Part shown: positions 23,291 through 35,426 of the stretch, in pieces
Layout of the letters: the number at the start of each line of letters is the position of its first letter
Position numbering within the stretch: the first letter of the stretch is position 1
Assembly: GCF_021462225.1 (NCBI RefSeq)
Contig: NC_061817.1
Location: forward strand, 13,507,204 to 13,571,203
Reading direction: 5' to 3'
Length of the DNA: 64,000 nucleotides
Source: Girardinichthys multiradiatus
Taxonomy: Eukaryota; Chordata; Actinopteri; Cyprinodontiformes; Goodeidae
Notes under the pieces: generated by a model
The model's database searches: none
What the model was told of the DNA's origin: nothing
Seen by the model: the letters and a program-made list of their open reading frames with translations, nothing else
Translations under genes and position numbers: made by a program

Positions 23291-26200
23291 ATGAAGCCAG
23301 TTGCTGAGATCAGATCAGAGTTTATCATTGCTCTGGATAAACGCGGGCATGTCTGCAAATATATCCTCATCGTTTTCAACATCATCTTTGCGGTAAGTCT
23401 GAGTCATCATATAAACAGTTATGAAAACCGGGATGGGGGGCATAAATATGAGGCTTAAATGTGTGAAGCACACACCACTGACTGGATTATACAGGTGCAT
23501 CTCAATAGATAATATAATATAAAAAAAAATGAATTTATTAAAGTAATTAAATTCAAAATGTTAAACTTATAATACTGATTTGCACGATTATGGTTTTTTA
23601 CAGGTTAATCTACAAGATTTGGAATATAAGGAAAAAGTTCAACATTTTTTGTCACTCATTTCAGAAAATGAAAGTCATTATTTTATGAATTCATTCCTCA
23701 TATAGTAAAACATTTCAAGCCTTTATTTCGTGTAATTTTAATGATTATGGCTTACAGATAACGAAGACCTTAAAATTCAGTGTCTCAAAAAATAGGAATA
23801 TTGTGAAAAAGTAAAAAATTGGAAACTTATGGTGTCACACCATTATTGACTAATTTACCCAAAACACCTGAATAGGTTTCCTGAGCCTCTAACTCAAAGT
23901 TGTCAAATTCCAGTCCTCGAGGGTCTGTGTCTTGCAACCTTTGCCTCTCCTTCACACACCTGATAATCTAATAATTAGGCAATTAGCAGGACTCTGGATA
24001 ACTTGACTGCATACTTAGGTGGTAATTCAGCCATTTGATTAGGGTGTGTTGAAGCAGGGATACATCTAATAGTTTGAGGACACCGGCCCTTGAGTACTGG
24101 AGTTTGAGACCCTGCTCTAAATTGTCTCTAAGTCAGTAGGCTGCACAATCATATGGAAGACTGCTGCTTGGATAGGTGTCCAGAAGACAGTCACTGACAT
24201 CCTCCACAAGGAGGGTAAACCAGAAAAGGCCATTGGTAAAGAAGCTGGTTATTCATAGAGTGCTGTATCAAAGCACATCCGTAGAAAGTTAAGTTGAAGG
24301 AAAAAGTGTGGTAGGTATAAGGTACATCAGCAACAGGGATAACTGCAGCCTTGACAGGATTGTCAAGGAAAACCCATTCAAAAATTTGGGGAGCTTAACA
24401 AGGAGCTGCCTGAAGCTGGAATCAGCGCATCAAGAAACACTACGCGCAGATGAATTATACCCATGGGGTATAGATGTCAAATTTCTTGTGTCAAGCCACT
24501 ACTGAATCAGAGATGCCAGAAGTGTCTTACCTGAGCTAAGTAAAAAAAGAACTGGACTGTGGCTCAATGGTCCAAAGTCCTCTTTTCAGATTAAAGTAAA
24601 GTTAGCATTTCATGTGGAAATCAAGGTCCCAGAGTCTGGAGGAAGAGTGGAGAGGCACATAATCCATGTTGCTTGAAGTCCAGTGTAAAGTTTTCACAGT
24701 CAGCAATGATTTGGGGTGCCATGTAACCTGCTGGTGTTGATCCACTCGGTTTTCTGAAGTCCACAGTCAATGCAGCCATCTACCAGTAAATATTAGAGCA
24801 CTTCATGCTTCCCTCCACTGACAAGTTGTATGGAGATGCTGATTTTATTTTCCAGCAGGACTTGGCACCAGCTCAATGTGCCAAAAGTACCAAAAGCTGG
24901 TTTAATGACCATGGTGTTACTGTCCTTGATTGGCCATTAAACTGGCCTGACCAGAACCTTATAGAGAATCTATGGAATATTGTCAGGGGGGAACATGAGA
25001 CACTAGGCCCAACGATATAGATGACCCGAGGGCTGCTATCAAAGCAATCTGGGGTTCCATTGCACCTCAGCAAAACCGCAGGCTGATCTCCTCCATGCCA
25101 CGCTGCATTGATACGGTTATTGATGCAAAAGGAGGCCCAACCATGTATTGATTTTATAGAAAAACTATGTACTTTGCTCCTCCTTGAACCGCCACCTTAA
25201 TGTGGTGGAGGGGTTTGAGTGCTCGAATGATCCTAGAGGCTATGTTGTCCCGGGCTTAAATGCCCCTGATAGAGTCTCCCATGGAAAACAGGCTCTGGGT
25301 GACGGGTCAGACAAAGAGCCTTACCCGCCTTCATGAGGACGACTAGAATGAGGCATGCACCCTTGCCTGATATGGCGGGTCCCACCCTGGAGCCAGGCCT
25401 GCGGTTGGGACTTGTCTGCGAGCGCCTGGTGGCCGGGTTACTCCTCGCGGGACCTGGCCGGGCCAAGCCCGAATGAGAGACGTGATGCCATTTCCTAGTG
25501 GGCTCACCACCTGCAGGGTGAACCACGAGGGACCGGTGCAAAGAGGATCGGGCAGCAGACGAAAGTGGAGACCTCGACGACCCGAACTCTGGATGCTTAA
25601 ACTGGCTCTAGGGATGTGGAATGTCACCACGCTAGGGGAGAAGGAGCCTGAGCTTGTGCAGGAGCTCGAGAAATATCTGCTAGAAATAGTCGGGCTTATC
25701 TCCACGCACAGCGTGGGTTCTTAAACCCAGCTCCTCGAGAAAGGTTGGACTCTCTTCTACTCTGGAGTGGCCCTCAGGGAGAGGCGGCGGGCTGGGGTGG
25801 GTTTGCTTGTCGCCCCCCAGCTCAGCCATCTTGTGTTGGGGTTTACCCTGGTGGATGAAACGGTCTCATCCCTGCACCTTTGGTTTGGGGAACTGTTCTC
25901 AGACGTTTTGGCCTATGGGCCGAGCGGTGGTGCAGATTACCCGGCCTTCTTGGCATCCCTGTCGGGGCACTCCGTCATTCGGCTGAGGGACTTCTACGCC
26001 CCTGTGGGAAATGACAGTGACACCTGGAGAGGCGTGATCGGGAGGAATGGCCTCCCCAATCTGAATCTGAGTGGTGTTTCATTATTGGACTTCTGTGCCA
26101 ATCACAGATTGTCCATAATAAACACCATGTTCAAGCATAAGGGTGTTAATCAGTTCACTTAGCCCCAGGACACCCTAGGCAGGAGGTCAATTATAGACTT

Positions 26201-29200
26201 TGTTGTCGTGGCCTCGGACCTTCGGCCGCATGTCTTGGACGCTTGGGTGAAGAGAGGGGCTGAACTGTCCACCGATCACTACCTAGTGATAAACTGGATC
26301 CGCTGGAAGAAGAGGAAGCCGGAAATGTCTGGCGAAGCCCTCGGCCAGGGATGTATTCAACTTCCACCTCCGGGATAGCTGTGACCAGATTCCAGGGGAG
26401 GTTGGAGACATAGAGTCTCTATTGTCTCTGCTGTCACCCGTAGCTGCGGCCATAAGACTTGCGGTCCCTGTCGCGGTGGCAATCCCCAAACCCGGTAGTG
26501 GACACCTGCAGTAAGGGATGCTGTCAAGCTGAAGAAGGAGGCCTATTGGCTGTGGTTGGCTTTTGGGACTCCTGAGGCGGCTAAAACAAAAATATATATA
26601 GTGACAATTATAATGATCTAATACAGTTTTCAATGCATTTCTGTGTAGGATTTGCTTTTATAACAACATAAAATAATTACATCTTGTAAAGCCTATCTAG
26701 CTTCATAACACACATGTAGACTTGTGCAGATATGTTATTCATTGAAACATCTAATATCTCTGCCCTGGAATTTATACCAAAAACAAATCCATACCAGGTG
26801 GTCCAGCTGGACAGGTTTGATTCCCTGACTGTGCATTCCTTCTGTTCTTTATCAGTTTCCTCTGCACTGTCTTCTTTCTTTCTCTCTGACTCCAAAATCA
26901 TCTTATCTTCATTCATTTCTTCACCTGTTGCACTTTCAGTTCATGGAGATCTGATTTCAGCTGCAGTCCACACATTGTGGATCTTCTACATAATCCACCC
27001 AAGGCTGTGGTAATTGCTGTTGCTTTTCTTGTTCCTTCCACTTAACTTTCTATTAATATGCTTGGATGCAGAACTGTGTGAACAGCCCAATTTCCTTAGG
27101 AATGACCTTTACGTGTCAATAACTTTCTGCAGGATAACTGCCAACTCAGCAGTATTTCCCCATTCTCTTTTAAAAATCCTTTATTTATTTTTAAATTATT
27201 CTTATAAACAGAGTTTTAGGTTTTCATCAGCTATATCTATATATAAAATTAATGCTTAAAATCTATTACTCTATGAGTAAATATTCTATACGTAAGTTTC
27301 ACTTTAAACTTTTGATGGTCTAATTTCTTGAGAAGCACCTGTACTAAGCAAAGAAGTAAAATTCTGGGATTTCCCGGTTTGTTCCTCATTTTGCAGATAG
27401 TGGGGTTCACGTCATTGGTGTTTGGTCTGTGGCTGAATTTTCATGGCAACTCCAGGGACATGTTTGATACATCAACCGCCAACAACAACCAGGAAGGCAT
27501 TGACTTAGAAGTCTTTGAAATCGGTCAGTGAATAAATGACTTGTAACCATGGAGCCTCCTACCTCTATGTAGTTTCACATTACATTCAAATCATGCTCTG
27601 TTTTCTCTCCGTTCAGCCGTTTACATCTTGGTAATACTTGGCTTAGTAATGGCGATTGTTGGGAGTTTTGGAGATTATGCTGCCTGCAGTGAGAATAAAA
27701 TGGCTCTACAAGTGGTGAGATACTTTTTTTAATTTTTAAACCCATGCCTGTGTCTGCATTCATACAATTCTAGACTATTTTTTTACTTTGATGTGAAAAT
27801 GTAGGCAACTGAAATGATATGCATAATACCATACATTCTCATCCGTCATATCTTATTAATAGTCAAAGTTACTTGATCAGAAAGATACTTATATATTTTA
27901 CAAAATAGAATGAGGTTTTAACTTTAAACATTTTATTTTTTAAATCAGAATACTGACACTTCATCTTAGAAATTAACAATTAATATAACTCTTCCCTAAT
28001 AAAATCTAGAATTTACTTTTTTAGGGATCAAACTAAAAAGTATAATGATTAATAAAGAAAAAAGAAACATAAAACATGAATTCTAACTACTGTATGAGAA
28101 ATTTCAAAGGTACTGAGAATGACTACCTTAAGTATCATTGCTGATCAAAAGTTCTACCAAAGTCTCTTTCTGAAATTTAAATGCAATCTTTTTGTTCATA
28201 ACCTAAAAGGCTAAATACCTGACCTAACTTTAATGGAATATCTTGGAGAGGAACAAGGAGGAATGAACCTCAAAAGAGTCACCTTTGGTCCAGCAGCTTG
28301 GCCACCACGGAACCACTACAATAAAAATATGAATTTCATCACTACTAAATATTTCAGTCAAATGTTAGTGGTATTAACACTATGTGGACGTGATTGGGAA
28401 TGGCAGAAACTCAGACACAAAGAGATTAGAAATGTAAAGCCATAGAGTGGGGCCAGTGGATGCTGAGGCACTAACTGTAGAGAACAGTGGGTAGAAAGCT
28501 TCATTGAATGGGTTTTTATGGGCAAGCAGCCTGTCTGTGTCCAACATTGTGGGAAGAGTTTGTAGATGGCCCCTTCCTGTTGCAACGTGCTCAAAGCAAG
28601 GTCCATAAACACATGGATGACAGAGCCTGGTGTGGAAGAACTTAACCTGTCTGCATAGAGTTCTGGTCTCTACCTGACAGAACATCCTTGTAGCCTCCTC
28701 ATCCAACATCAGTGTCTGACCTCAGAAATATCCCCAAAAAACACAGATAAACCTTGTGGGAAGCCTTATTAGAAGAGGTGAAGCTGTTTTAGGTGCAACA
28801 GGTTGGTTGATGACAGAATGTGACCACTGGATATGGACTCCAGCCGTCCATCCATGTGGATCCATGTAAATAAACCACGACAGCTTCAGGATGAAACATT
28901 GGATGGTTTGTCAAACTCAATAACATCATCTGCAGAATAAAACATTATTTTATTATTTTAAAGTCATGGTGGAGGCCCTCTTCTACAATCTTCGTTAGAG
29001 AAGTGAAAAGTGCGCTATGTTCAGATTTCTGAGGGTCCATATCTCCACAATACAAAAATGTATCATTATGATCAAAAGTTGAACTCAAACATCACATGGG
29101 AGCAGATGGTACGGTACAACTGACTCAAACTTCTAACTCTAAACCAAAGATGGTGTGTTTTATATAAAGTGATGAGAGAAGCTGGTGAGGCCTTTGCAAC

Positions 29201-30472
29201 ACGGTATCAAAGATGTGCTGCATAAGAAACACTCAACACTGAAGTAGTAGAAGACAAAAAAAAAAAAAAGTATTGTGATGCAAAGACAGCTTGACACCTG
29301 TCTGTCTTTTGTTGGAGTAGCTGTTGGGAGGACTTTTACTGAAAACGAACAAATTTATGTTTCCTATGAAAGCTGTTTTATAGACAGATTAGATTTTAAA
29401 GCACAGAATTTTCTATTGTTTTGTATTGGGATTTAAATGGTTCCTTTGATTCCTCCATCTCTCTCCAGTTCTCTGTCCTTCTATTCCTCTTGGCTATGGC
29501 AGAAATAACTGTCGGACTGCTTGCTTACTTCACCTGGGATGAGGTAACTGGAAAAATGTGATTAGAAACTGGTAAAGAATCGACACTTCTTACTCTAATT
29601 ATGTGATTGGATTTCATTGATAAGATTGCAGAGAACCTAGGAAAGTTGTATGCTGATCTATATAAGCTCTGTGTGAAGAATAAAGACAAAGACATTGCTG
29701 GCCTTCTGACATTCATCCACAGCTCGGTAAGCAACCACTATATCGGACTTCCCAGTATAAGAACCAGCAGAGCCTCATTTATTTGTCTTCAAAGTGTTGC
29801 ATCTTATTTATTTCATTCCTAAATGTGCATTTCATTTATTGAACTTTCAGTAGACCTAAACTGTCTTTGAATTTGGAAAGCCTCCTTACATCACCCAAAT
29901 CTTTAGCTTCATTTGCAGATGGATGTTGTGACTCTGAGCCACTTCAAAATGTTAATATTACTTCCAGTCAGAAGACACAAAGTATGGCTTTAAACCCAAG
30001 TCAGCCAGGCGGATGAATAACTTTGGGCTTAAGTGTGTGTGACTGCATGAACATACAACACATAAAGCAACTGACATAGTTGCAAAGTAAAAATTTCCAA
30101 TGGTGAAATTTTCTGTTTAACAGTAATTTCTTGATAGTGTTAAATTTTGATCTCTGGATGTGCTCCTCTATCCGTTTTATCCACTGCTCTGCAGCTCCAC
30201 TGCTGTGGACTGACTGGAGTCCAACCCAACGACTTTGTTAGGAAGACCTGCCTCAAGGTGTATGATGCAGAGCACAGTCATATGCAGGTAAGTTGGTGTT
30301 TAATCAAACCAATCCATTATGTTTGGTCCAGTCCAAACTTCATAATTACCTGAGAATGATGAAAACCACAGCTGGTTCTAATAATTTATGCTATACTTCT
30401 TTTTCTTTCTCTTTTTGACGGAAGAAAAGTGACTTACTAGGTATCGAAATCTTTTGTCTGTGGTTTTTTTTT

Positions 30473-30507
<35 letters not shown>

Positions 30508-31488
30508 GTGTCACAAAACTAACACTTTTATTAGTTTTGCAACATAATTAACTAAAACTTAAAACTGGATCTTTTTTTCATCAAAGATTACATATTTGGG
30601 TAGAATTTGATGATGGCCTGATTATTGAGCTCAGACGTTGGGTCCTCTTTTAGGCTTGTATTTCACGGTAACAGTATTTCAGAAAAACACCATACCTGCA
30701 TTTAAACATGGTGGTGGTAGTTTGATGATCTGGGGCTACTTCGCCTCCTCAATACCTGGATGACTTGCTGTAATTGATTGAGCTATGAATTATGCTCTCT
30801 AGCAGAACATACTAAAAGAGAAGCTCTGGTCATTAGTTTGTGATCTTAATCTCAAACAGACTCAAGTTATTCAGCAAGAAAATTATCCAAAGCACACCAG
30901 CAAGTCTACCTCTGAATGGCTCAAAAAATAAAGATTTTTTGTTGGCCTAGTCAAAATCCAAACTTAAATCCAATTAAGATCCTGTGGCAGGACCTTTAAA
31001 CAGGCCATTTCCTAACATAAACCCTCTAATTTGGCTTAAAATAAGATATTTCAAGAAGAAGAGACAGACCAAAATTATCTCATGTATTAAAGCAAAAACA
31101 GAAGAAATGTGAATGCAAGCATGTTGAGAGCTCATGACTTTTGGTTTTTAACAGAGCTGCAGAGAGAACATTACAACTTTCTCTGACAATAAGGCACCAG
31201 TGGTGCTGGGCTGCTTCGTTGGAACCGGCGCTATTTTGGTAGGCAAATTGTGCACATTTGCTTATAGGAAATAAATAACATCTAAGACACAGCAATGAAT
31301 GGTCAACTGTTTAGCTCACGCTAGACATGTCTGAAAAGTATGTTCCAACACTTCAGTTTGCTTTGTAAGCAGATCCACCCAACCCGTTTAACCCTTGTTT
31401 TCCTAATCTTTCCCTTCCAAAGATTGGAGAAGTGATTTGCACCTGCTTGCTCACTTCAAAGATTCATCGGGACTCTGATTCTCGGTAA
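23291..31488 (+). CDS. CD9-like tetraspanin gene 2, tandem paralogue (248 aa)
   Basis: Coding exons: 23291-23392, 27397-27523, 27617-27714, 29469-29543, 29625-29726, 30195-30287, 31155-31238, 31423-31488, all with AG/GT borders and the same phases as gene 1. Exons 3, 4, 5 and 7 have the same lengths as in gene 1 (98, 75, 102, 84 nt). The large loop has LHCCGLTG with further cysteines in KTCLK and SCREN, and an N-glycosylation site (ENITTF). The last exon (VICTCLLTSKIHRDSDSR) is homologous to exon 8a of gene 1 but stops before the Pro-rich tail. The N-terminus is extended by 12 residues: the position of gene 1's start methionine is isoleucine (ATT 23327-23329). Intron 1 holds a nest of transposon relics. 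AATAAA at 31732-31737 is the likely polyadenylation signal. Confidence 0.9.
23492..25172 (+). pseudogene. Decayed Tc1-like element in intron 1 of tetraspanin gene 2
   Basis: Begins at a TA with CAGGTGCATCTCAATAGATA. The coding remnant follows: CAGAAGACAGTCACTGACAT (about 24180), then an open C-terminal part 24805-25017 (DADFIFQQDLAPAQ, LIENLW) and ATGCCACGCTGCATTGA at about 25095. Multiple stops and frameshifts. It is related to the 1.6-kb family but much older. It contains a MITE and is abutted by a LINE fragment; its right inverted repeat was not found next to it. Confidence 0.75.
23895..24114. mobile_element. hAT-type MITE, 220 bp
   Basis: A 220-bp non-coding element with a matching 8-bp flank (CTCTAACT 23887-23894, CTCTAAAT 24115-24122; one mismatch), as hAT elements leave. 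Internal text (CCAGTCCTCGAGGG and GGACACCGGCCCTTGAG) is near-palindromic between the ends. It inserted into the Tc1 relic. The copy at 51260-51479 has exactly the same length. Confidence 0.75.
25180..26600 (+). pseudogene. Non-LTR retrotransposon 5' fragment (AP-endonuclease region)
   Basis: Translations in shifting frames give LALGMWNVTTLGEKEPELV (25597 on), RAGVGLLVAPQLSHLVLGF, VGNDSDTWRGVIGRNGLPN and a RTDH-like region (AELSTDHYLVINWI). This is the endonuclease half of a LINE ORF2, tentatively the RTE/Rex3-like group. An internal deletion near 25950 removes the GDFN part. The reverse transcriptase half is absent, because the copy stops at about 26590. It is dead. Confidence 0.7.
26850..27343 (-). 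pseudogene. Tc1 relic, - strand, with terminal end
   Basis: Reads as the reverse complement of the N-terminal half of a Tc1 transposase (AAGGCTGTGGTAATTGCTGT, AACTGCCAACTCAGCAGT). It ends in an inverted-repeat-like TTCTTGAGAAGCACCTG followed by TA at 27344-27345. It may be a second element facing the relic at 23492, or the other end of a rearranged one. Confidence 0.5.
28190..28830 (+). pseudogene. Decayed Tc1/mariner relic in intron 3 of gene 2
   Basis: Contains the C-terminal signature TCATCCAACATCAGTGTCTG (about 28700) followed by AACCTTGTGGGAAGCCTT, phrases typical of an old teleost Tc1-like family. No open frame of note. The rest of this intron (27715-28190 and 28830-29468) shows nothing apart from a poly(A) run near 29257-29270. 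Confidence 0.55.
30464..30508. repeat. Homopolymer junction T18-C-G26
   Basis: Eighteen T (30464-30481), one C, then twenty-six G (30483-30508) in intron 6 of tetraspanin gene 2. Such a run is uncommon, and its length may partly be an assembly or sequencing artefact. Confidence 0.9.
30590..31070 (+). pseudogene. Decayed Tc1-like element in intron 6 of gene 2
   Basis: Remnants read FKHGGGSLMIWG-like (30704 on, AACATGGTGGTGGTAGTTTG), then a catalytic-region remnant (about 30880-30905) and a SQNPNLNPIKILW-like stretch (about 30950-30990) with stops between. Orientation is that of the gene. Confidence 0.65.
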
Positions 31489-31731
31489 ATTATTCAGACT
31501 CTCTGCATCGTCACCTTGGATCCTCGTCAGCCTTTCATCAGGACCCGGATGCCTTCATGTCCCCCATTGCTTTCTCCAGCTCAGTCATCTTAGTTTTTCA
31601 TTCTTATTGCACAATCCTGACAAATGTGCATCTCCATGAAGAATTACAGATCCCTTCTTCAGTCATGGCCAAAGGGTTGACAATAACACAAGTTATGTTT
31701 AGCAAACTGAATATTTCTAGATTATTTTTAG

Positions 31732-31737
31732 AATAAA
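31732..31737 (+). promoter_or_regulatory. Polyadenylation signal AATAAA of tetraspanin gene 2
   Basis: Canonical hexamer about 245 bases after the stop codon at 31486-31488, in AT-rich sequence. No other hexamer was noted closer to the stop. Confidence 0.55.
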
Positions 31738-31739
31738 AC

Positions 31740-32944
31740 CTTTAGTTGTAACCTTCAGTTACATCAGACCAGTCTCTCGCTGCTAGTAATTCTGCACCTG
31801 AAAGAAGAGTTTTCTGGGTCATCAACAACTACAAGGTTGCAGAACATGTGGCTTCAGGATGTACAAATGTGTCCAACAGCAAGGGCCGTCTCCTGTGATA
31901 AGGGCAGAAAAGAAAGTGGTCTCTGATCGAGACAAACACCAAAAACAGACTGATAATCCACCAAAGTACCAGGATACACAGTAGAACACTAGTGCAGTTG
32001 TTTTTCCTGATGAATCCTCCAGATTTTTGTAACAGAGAAATAATTTTTCCTGGAAAAGGTAAGCGCTGTGTCGACATTGAAGGGCGGACTTAAAATGCTG
32101 CCAAAGAACAATGTCATGAATAAACACATTGATTAAAACATCCTCCATGATCAACTTCTTCCTACCACCCAGGCAGTCTGGTGATCTGTATATTTGAGAA
32201 TGAAGAACTGCGTCAACGTTACACAGATTTTTAGCATTCCTACACGTTTTTAAGTTCCCAGTCCTATATGTTCACTTAAAATATAAAGTTCAAAAGGAAT
32301 TTAAAACAGATGTTCTTACAGCTGGAAGGGTTTAAATTGGAAACCGGGAAAAACAAATGAAGAAAAGAACCGTGGGAACTCCAAGTCGAGTGTTTCAATG
32401 ACCAGAACATTGACATTTAAACCAACAACATATCACAATCAGTCAGAATTTGACACAGATGCCAGAAAAAAAGATTAAAATTGCACAAAGTATAAATAAG
32501 AATGATCATCAATGTAAATATTCACTTCATTAATTTTGATTAATGTTGGACATCTTTTAAATCTTTTAGTTTCAATCACCGTTTACCTTCCTCTTCCTGG
32601 GTCAGTATATCAGATTCAAGTCCTGATCTGTTTAGGTAAACACAGTTTTTTTTTAAATATATATTAGACTGTGTATTTAGAACAGGAAGACTGGAGTTTT
32701 CGAACTTTAAACTCTTGACTACATCGCCGGGCCTATGCTAAATCACTGTTTGAGAGCTAAAAACAAGCTTTTCATTTGTTGCTCAAAATATTTTCATCAA
32801 ATTCCAAAGCTGAAGGCTCACTTTGTCCATCACAGCAGGTATCAAACTAGTGTGAAGTTCTTAGTACCTATAATTTATAACCTCCTGTCCCCATCCTTAA
32901 GGAGCAAGGGTACACTGGGACCCCCTAATCTCTTTTAACTGTTC
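31740..32944. other. Intergenic sequence, nothing recognised
   Basis: Overlapping short open frames on the - strand (31822-32154) show no domain and no splice context I can support. No clear element. I also found no counterpart of gene 1's exon 8b here. Confidence 0.4.
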
Positions 32945-33060
32945 TTTAGTTTGATTTATGTTCCAAGTGTGTCAATTATAGCTCGACGTCTCTGCTGAGG
33001 CATGGCATCCCACTCTTCCTGAAGAGCGGCCTTCAGGTCATTGATGTTCTGAAATAGAGC
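32945..33060 (-). pseudogene. Small transposase remnant (Tc1-like, - strand)
   Basis: The phrase TGAGGCATGGCATCCCACTC with TTCCTGAAGAGCGGCCTTCA is the complement of a C-terminal transposase region (an EEWDAMP-like reading). Only about 100 bases are recognisable. Confidence 0.4.
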
Positions 33061-33700
33061 TACGAGCCTCTAGACAAGGACTGGAATAAAGATGATATTC
33101 AAGTAGTATTGGCTCATCTCTGTACCATTCATAAAGTGTGGGGTCATTCTGTATTGACTAGACATACCTGTCCCATTGTGCAATAATACGTTTAAGTTGT
33201 TTAATAATGTCCTGGGAATACCAGCCCAATATGATTGTGGTAATAGAACAATAGACGAAAGAGTGATTTGTGCACTGGCATGCTTTAAACAAACTCTGGA
33301 CAAATGTAACAAATTTACTACTTATCTCCAAAATATAATTTTAACAAAATTCAAGTCCAAGTTAAAATATTTTAAATAAGCCAGAAACAATTCAACAAAA
33401 ACTACCAAGCAAAATTAAGCAATAAGGAAAACTAACTATATACAAATGAAGGAAAAAGATAAATAAAATGGTTGAAAAGCATAAGCATTTAAATGATGCA
33501 ATGATATCACAGTTCAGTGTGGATATGTATGTTTGAGAGCCAAGGTTTATTTTGAGGAATTTTGAAATGACTTCAAATTAGTTTTGAAACTAATTAAGAA
33601 CTGGTATTTGTTCAAACAACCAGTTCACAATTAAATTCAGAGGGTTTGATAAAACATTTTCATAAAATATTTTCCAGAATGATTAGCGGAATTAGAAATC
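33061..33700. other. AT-rich spacer, nothing recognised
   Basis: No coding signal and no element that I can name. Confidence 0.4.
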
Positions 33701-33739
33701 AATAAACATTTTGGACAACTGAGTAGCAGCTAGGAGAGA

Positions 33740-34560
33740 GAAAGCTTCTGCTTGGACTGTACGCTTCTGGTATGCAGAGCTGCCGTTTCTGTCCCGTCTC
33801 CCTCAGGCAGAGAGTGGCAAAGCAGCTTCTCGATGTGATTAGAGGACAGTCTCTTCTGATGGACCCTCTGGGTCAGATCCTTTTTCTGCAGAAATTTTTG
33901 AAAGAAGGGTTAAGACAGCTCAACTTAATTAACCCATGATTTACTGGATACCCGAACAGCAGAGCTTAGAGGGTTTTTTGAAGTACGTCGTAATTGCCAG
34001 AGAGTTTCGAAGACATTCAGATTGTCGTGTGCTGCCTCCATATTGCGAGCAGCTGCTGGGAGAAATTATTTGTTAGCGTCTCCATGACATCACGCGGATT
34101 CCAACTGTGACGACTCCTTCCTGAGGATGGCCTGAAAAAAGTTAATGCTGTGCAGTATGTCATTCAGTTTTTTCTGTTTTTTTTTAAACCAGTGTATAGC
34201 TCTCTGTGTACAGTTCAACTTCATGGCTGGGGCACAACAGCCCATACTCCACCACCACCAAAGGCTTGTCTGCTGACAACACTGGCTGATGCGTCACGCT
34301 CTCCTTGACGTTTCCAACATCATTTCTGCACAGTGTAAATCAACTATCATCAGAAAGCAGCTCTGAAGCTCACTGGCCCCTCGTCCAGTGTAAAGGCTCC
34401 CTGGCCCATGCAAGACAATGATGCCGGCTGCTGGTGGTATGGTTAGGTACTCTTGCAGGTCGTCTAGCACATAGATGTAAACAGATTTGAAGTCTGACAT
34501 GACACTTGGGTGCCTCTCACCTCCCCTTAAATGTGCTTGGAGTGGTATTCATCTGGTTCA
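33740..34560 (-). other. Unrecognised, more GC-rich - strand segment with coding-like frames
   Basis: On the - strand, 34500 down to about 34190 reads as protein-like text with one frame change. MSDFKSVYIYVLDDLQEYL is followed by IIVLHGPGSLYTGRG, then after a +1 shift near 34315 by PVLSADKPLVVVEYGLLCP, ending at a stop near 34190. The composition is balanced and differs from the flanking AT-rich DNA. I do not recognise the family. It could be a pseudogene fragment, or exons of a gene with a splice near 34315. Confidence 0.3.
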
Positions 34561-35426
34561 GCTGTTTACATTGAAGAGGTCATCAGTGTGGGATGTGGCT
34601 ATAGGACGTCCACTACTTTGCCTTTCTAAGGTTCTTCCAGACTCTGTAGCAACCTGCTGATAACACTGACACAAAGCTCAGTGGCCACTTCCATCTGAGA
34701 GCATCTTGTTTTAAGCCTTGCAACGGTGAGGTACTGTTGATCAATTGTTTAGAGTCTTCTTGGTTAAATACTAATTCTGATTGAACCAGTAAATTTATTG
34801 GTAGATTTATGGATCAAACACCTCTTGTGAATTTTACTGTTAAGCTCCTTGTTAGAGAAGCAAAAAGAACAGAAACACTTTACAGTTGGACATATGCATT
34901 CAAGTTTAAATTTCACATTAACTTCACCTGTAAAGGTTATAGAGCATTTTATGTTCGTCCTGATATTTCACCCAAAAGCTAAATATACACCCAAACATAG
35001 GTGTCTGTTACTAGTGCATGTTGAATTGCTTTGAAGTTGCACATTAAAGAGTTGTTGGTATAAGCTCTGATTTTATACTGAAGGCAGAATTCATGTTGCT
35101 GTAAAGCCTGGTGTCTTGCTACTTTTGAAAGCCAAATCATGTAGTCCAAACTACTGCACTGAATTATTTTAGAAATTAGTTTTCTCCCAGGCCATTGCCT
35201 TTGTACACATTTTGATAAAAACAAAAACAAGTTGCAGATGTGTAAAAGTGTCTTTATTTTATCGATTTACATCAGCGTTGGGTCCTGCAAAGATAAAAGT
35301 CATGCTGCATGAGTCTTCAAAACAAATGTAAGATAAAAGCTGAAACAAAATATCCACAAACACATTCAGCACTCATCTCTGAGCTTTTTCAGAAGATGTG
35401 ATTTAACAAGGAACAAAGAAACAAAT
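34561..35426. other. Spacer, nothing recognised
   Basis: AT-rich, with only short overlapping open frames on both strands. No element identified. Confidence 0.4.

Noticed and set aside
31822..32154. 110-codon - strand frame downstream of tetraspanin gene 2
   Set aside because: Two overlapping frames with no domain, no splice logic and no repeat; kept only as unknown spacer.
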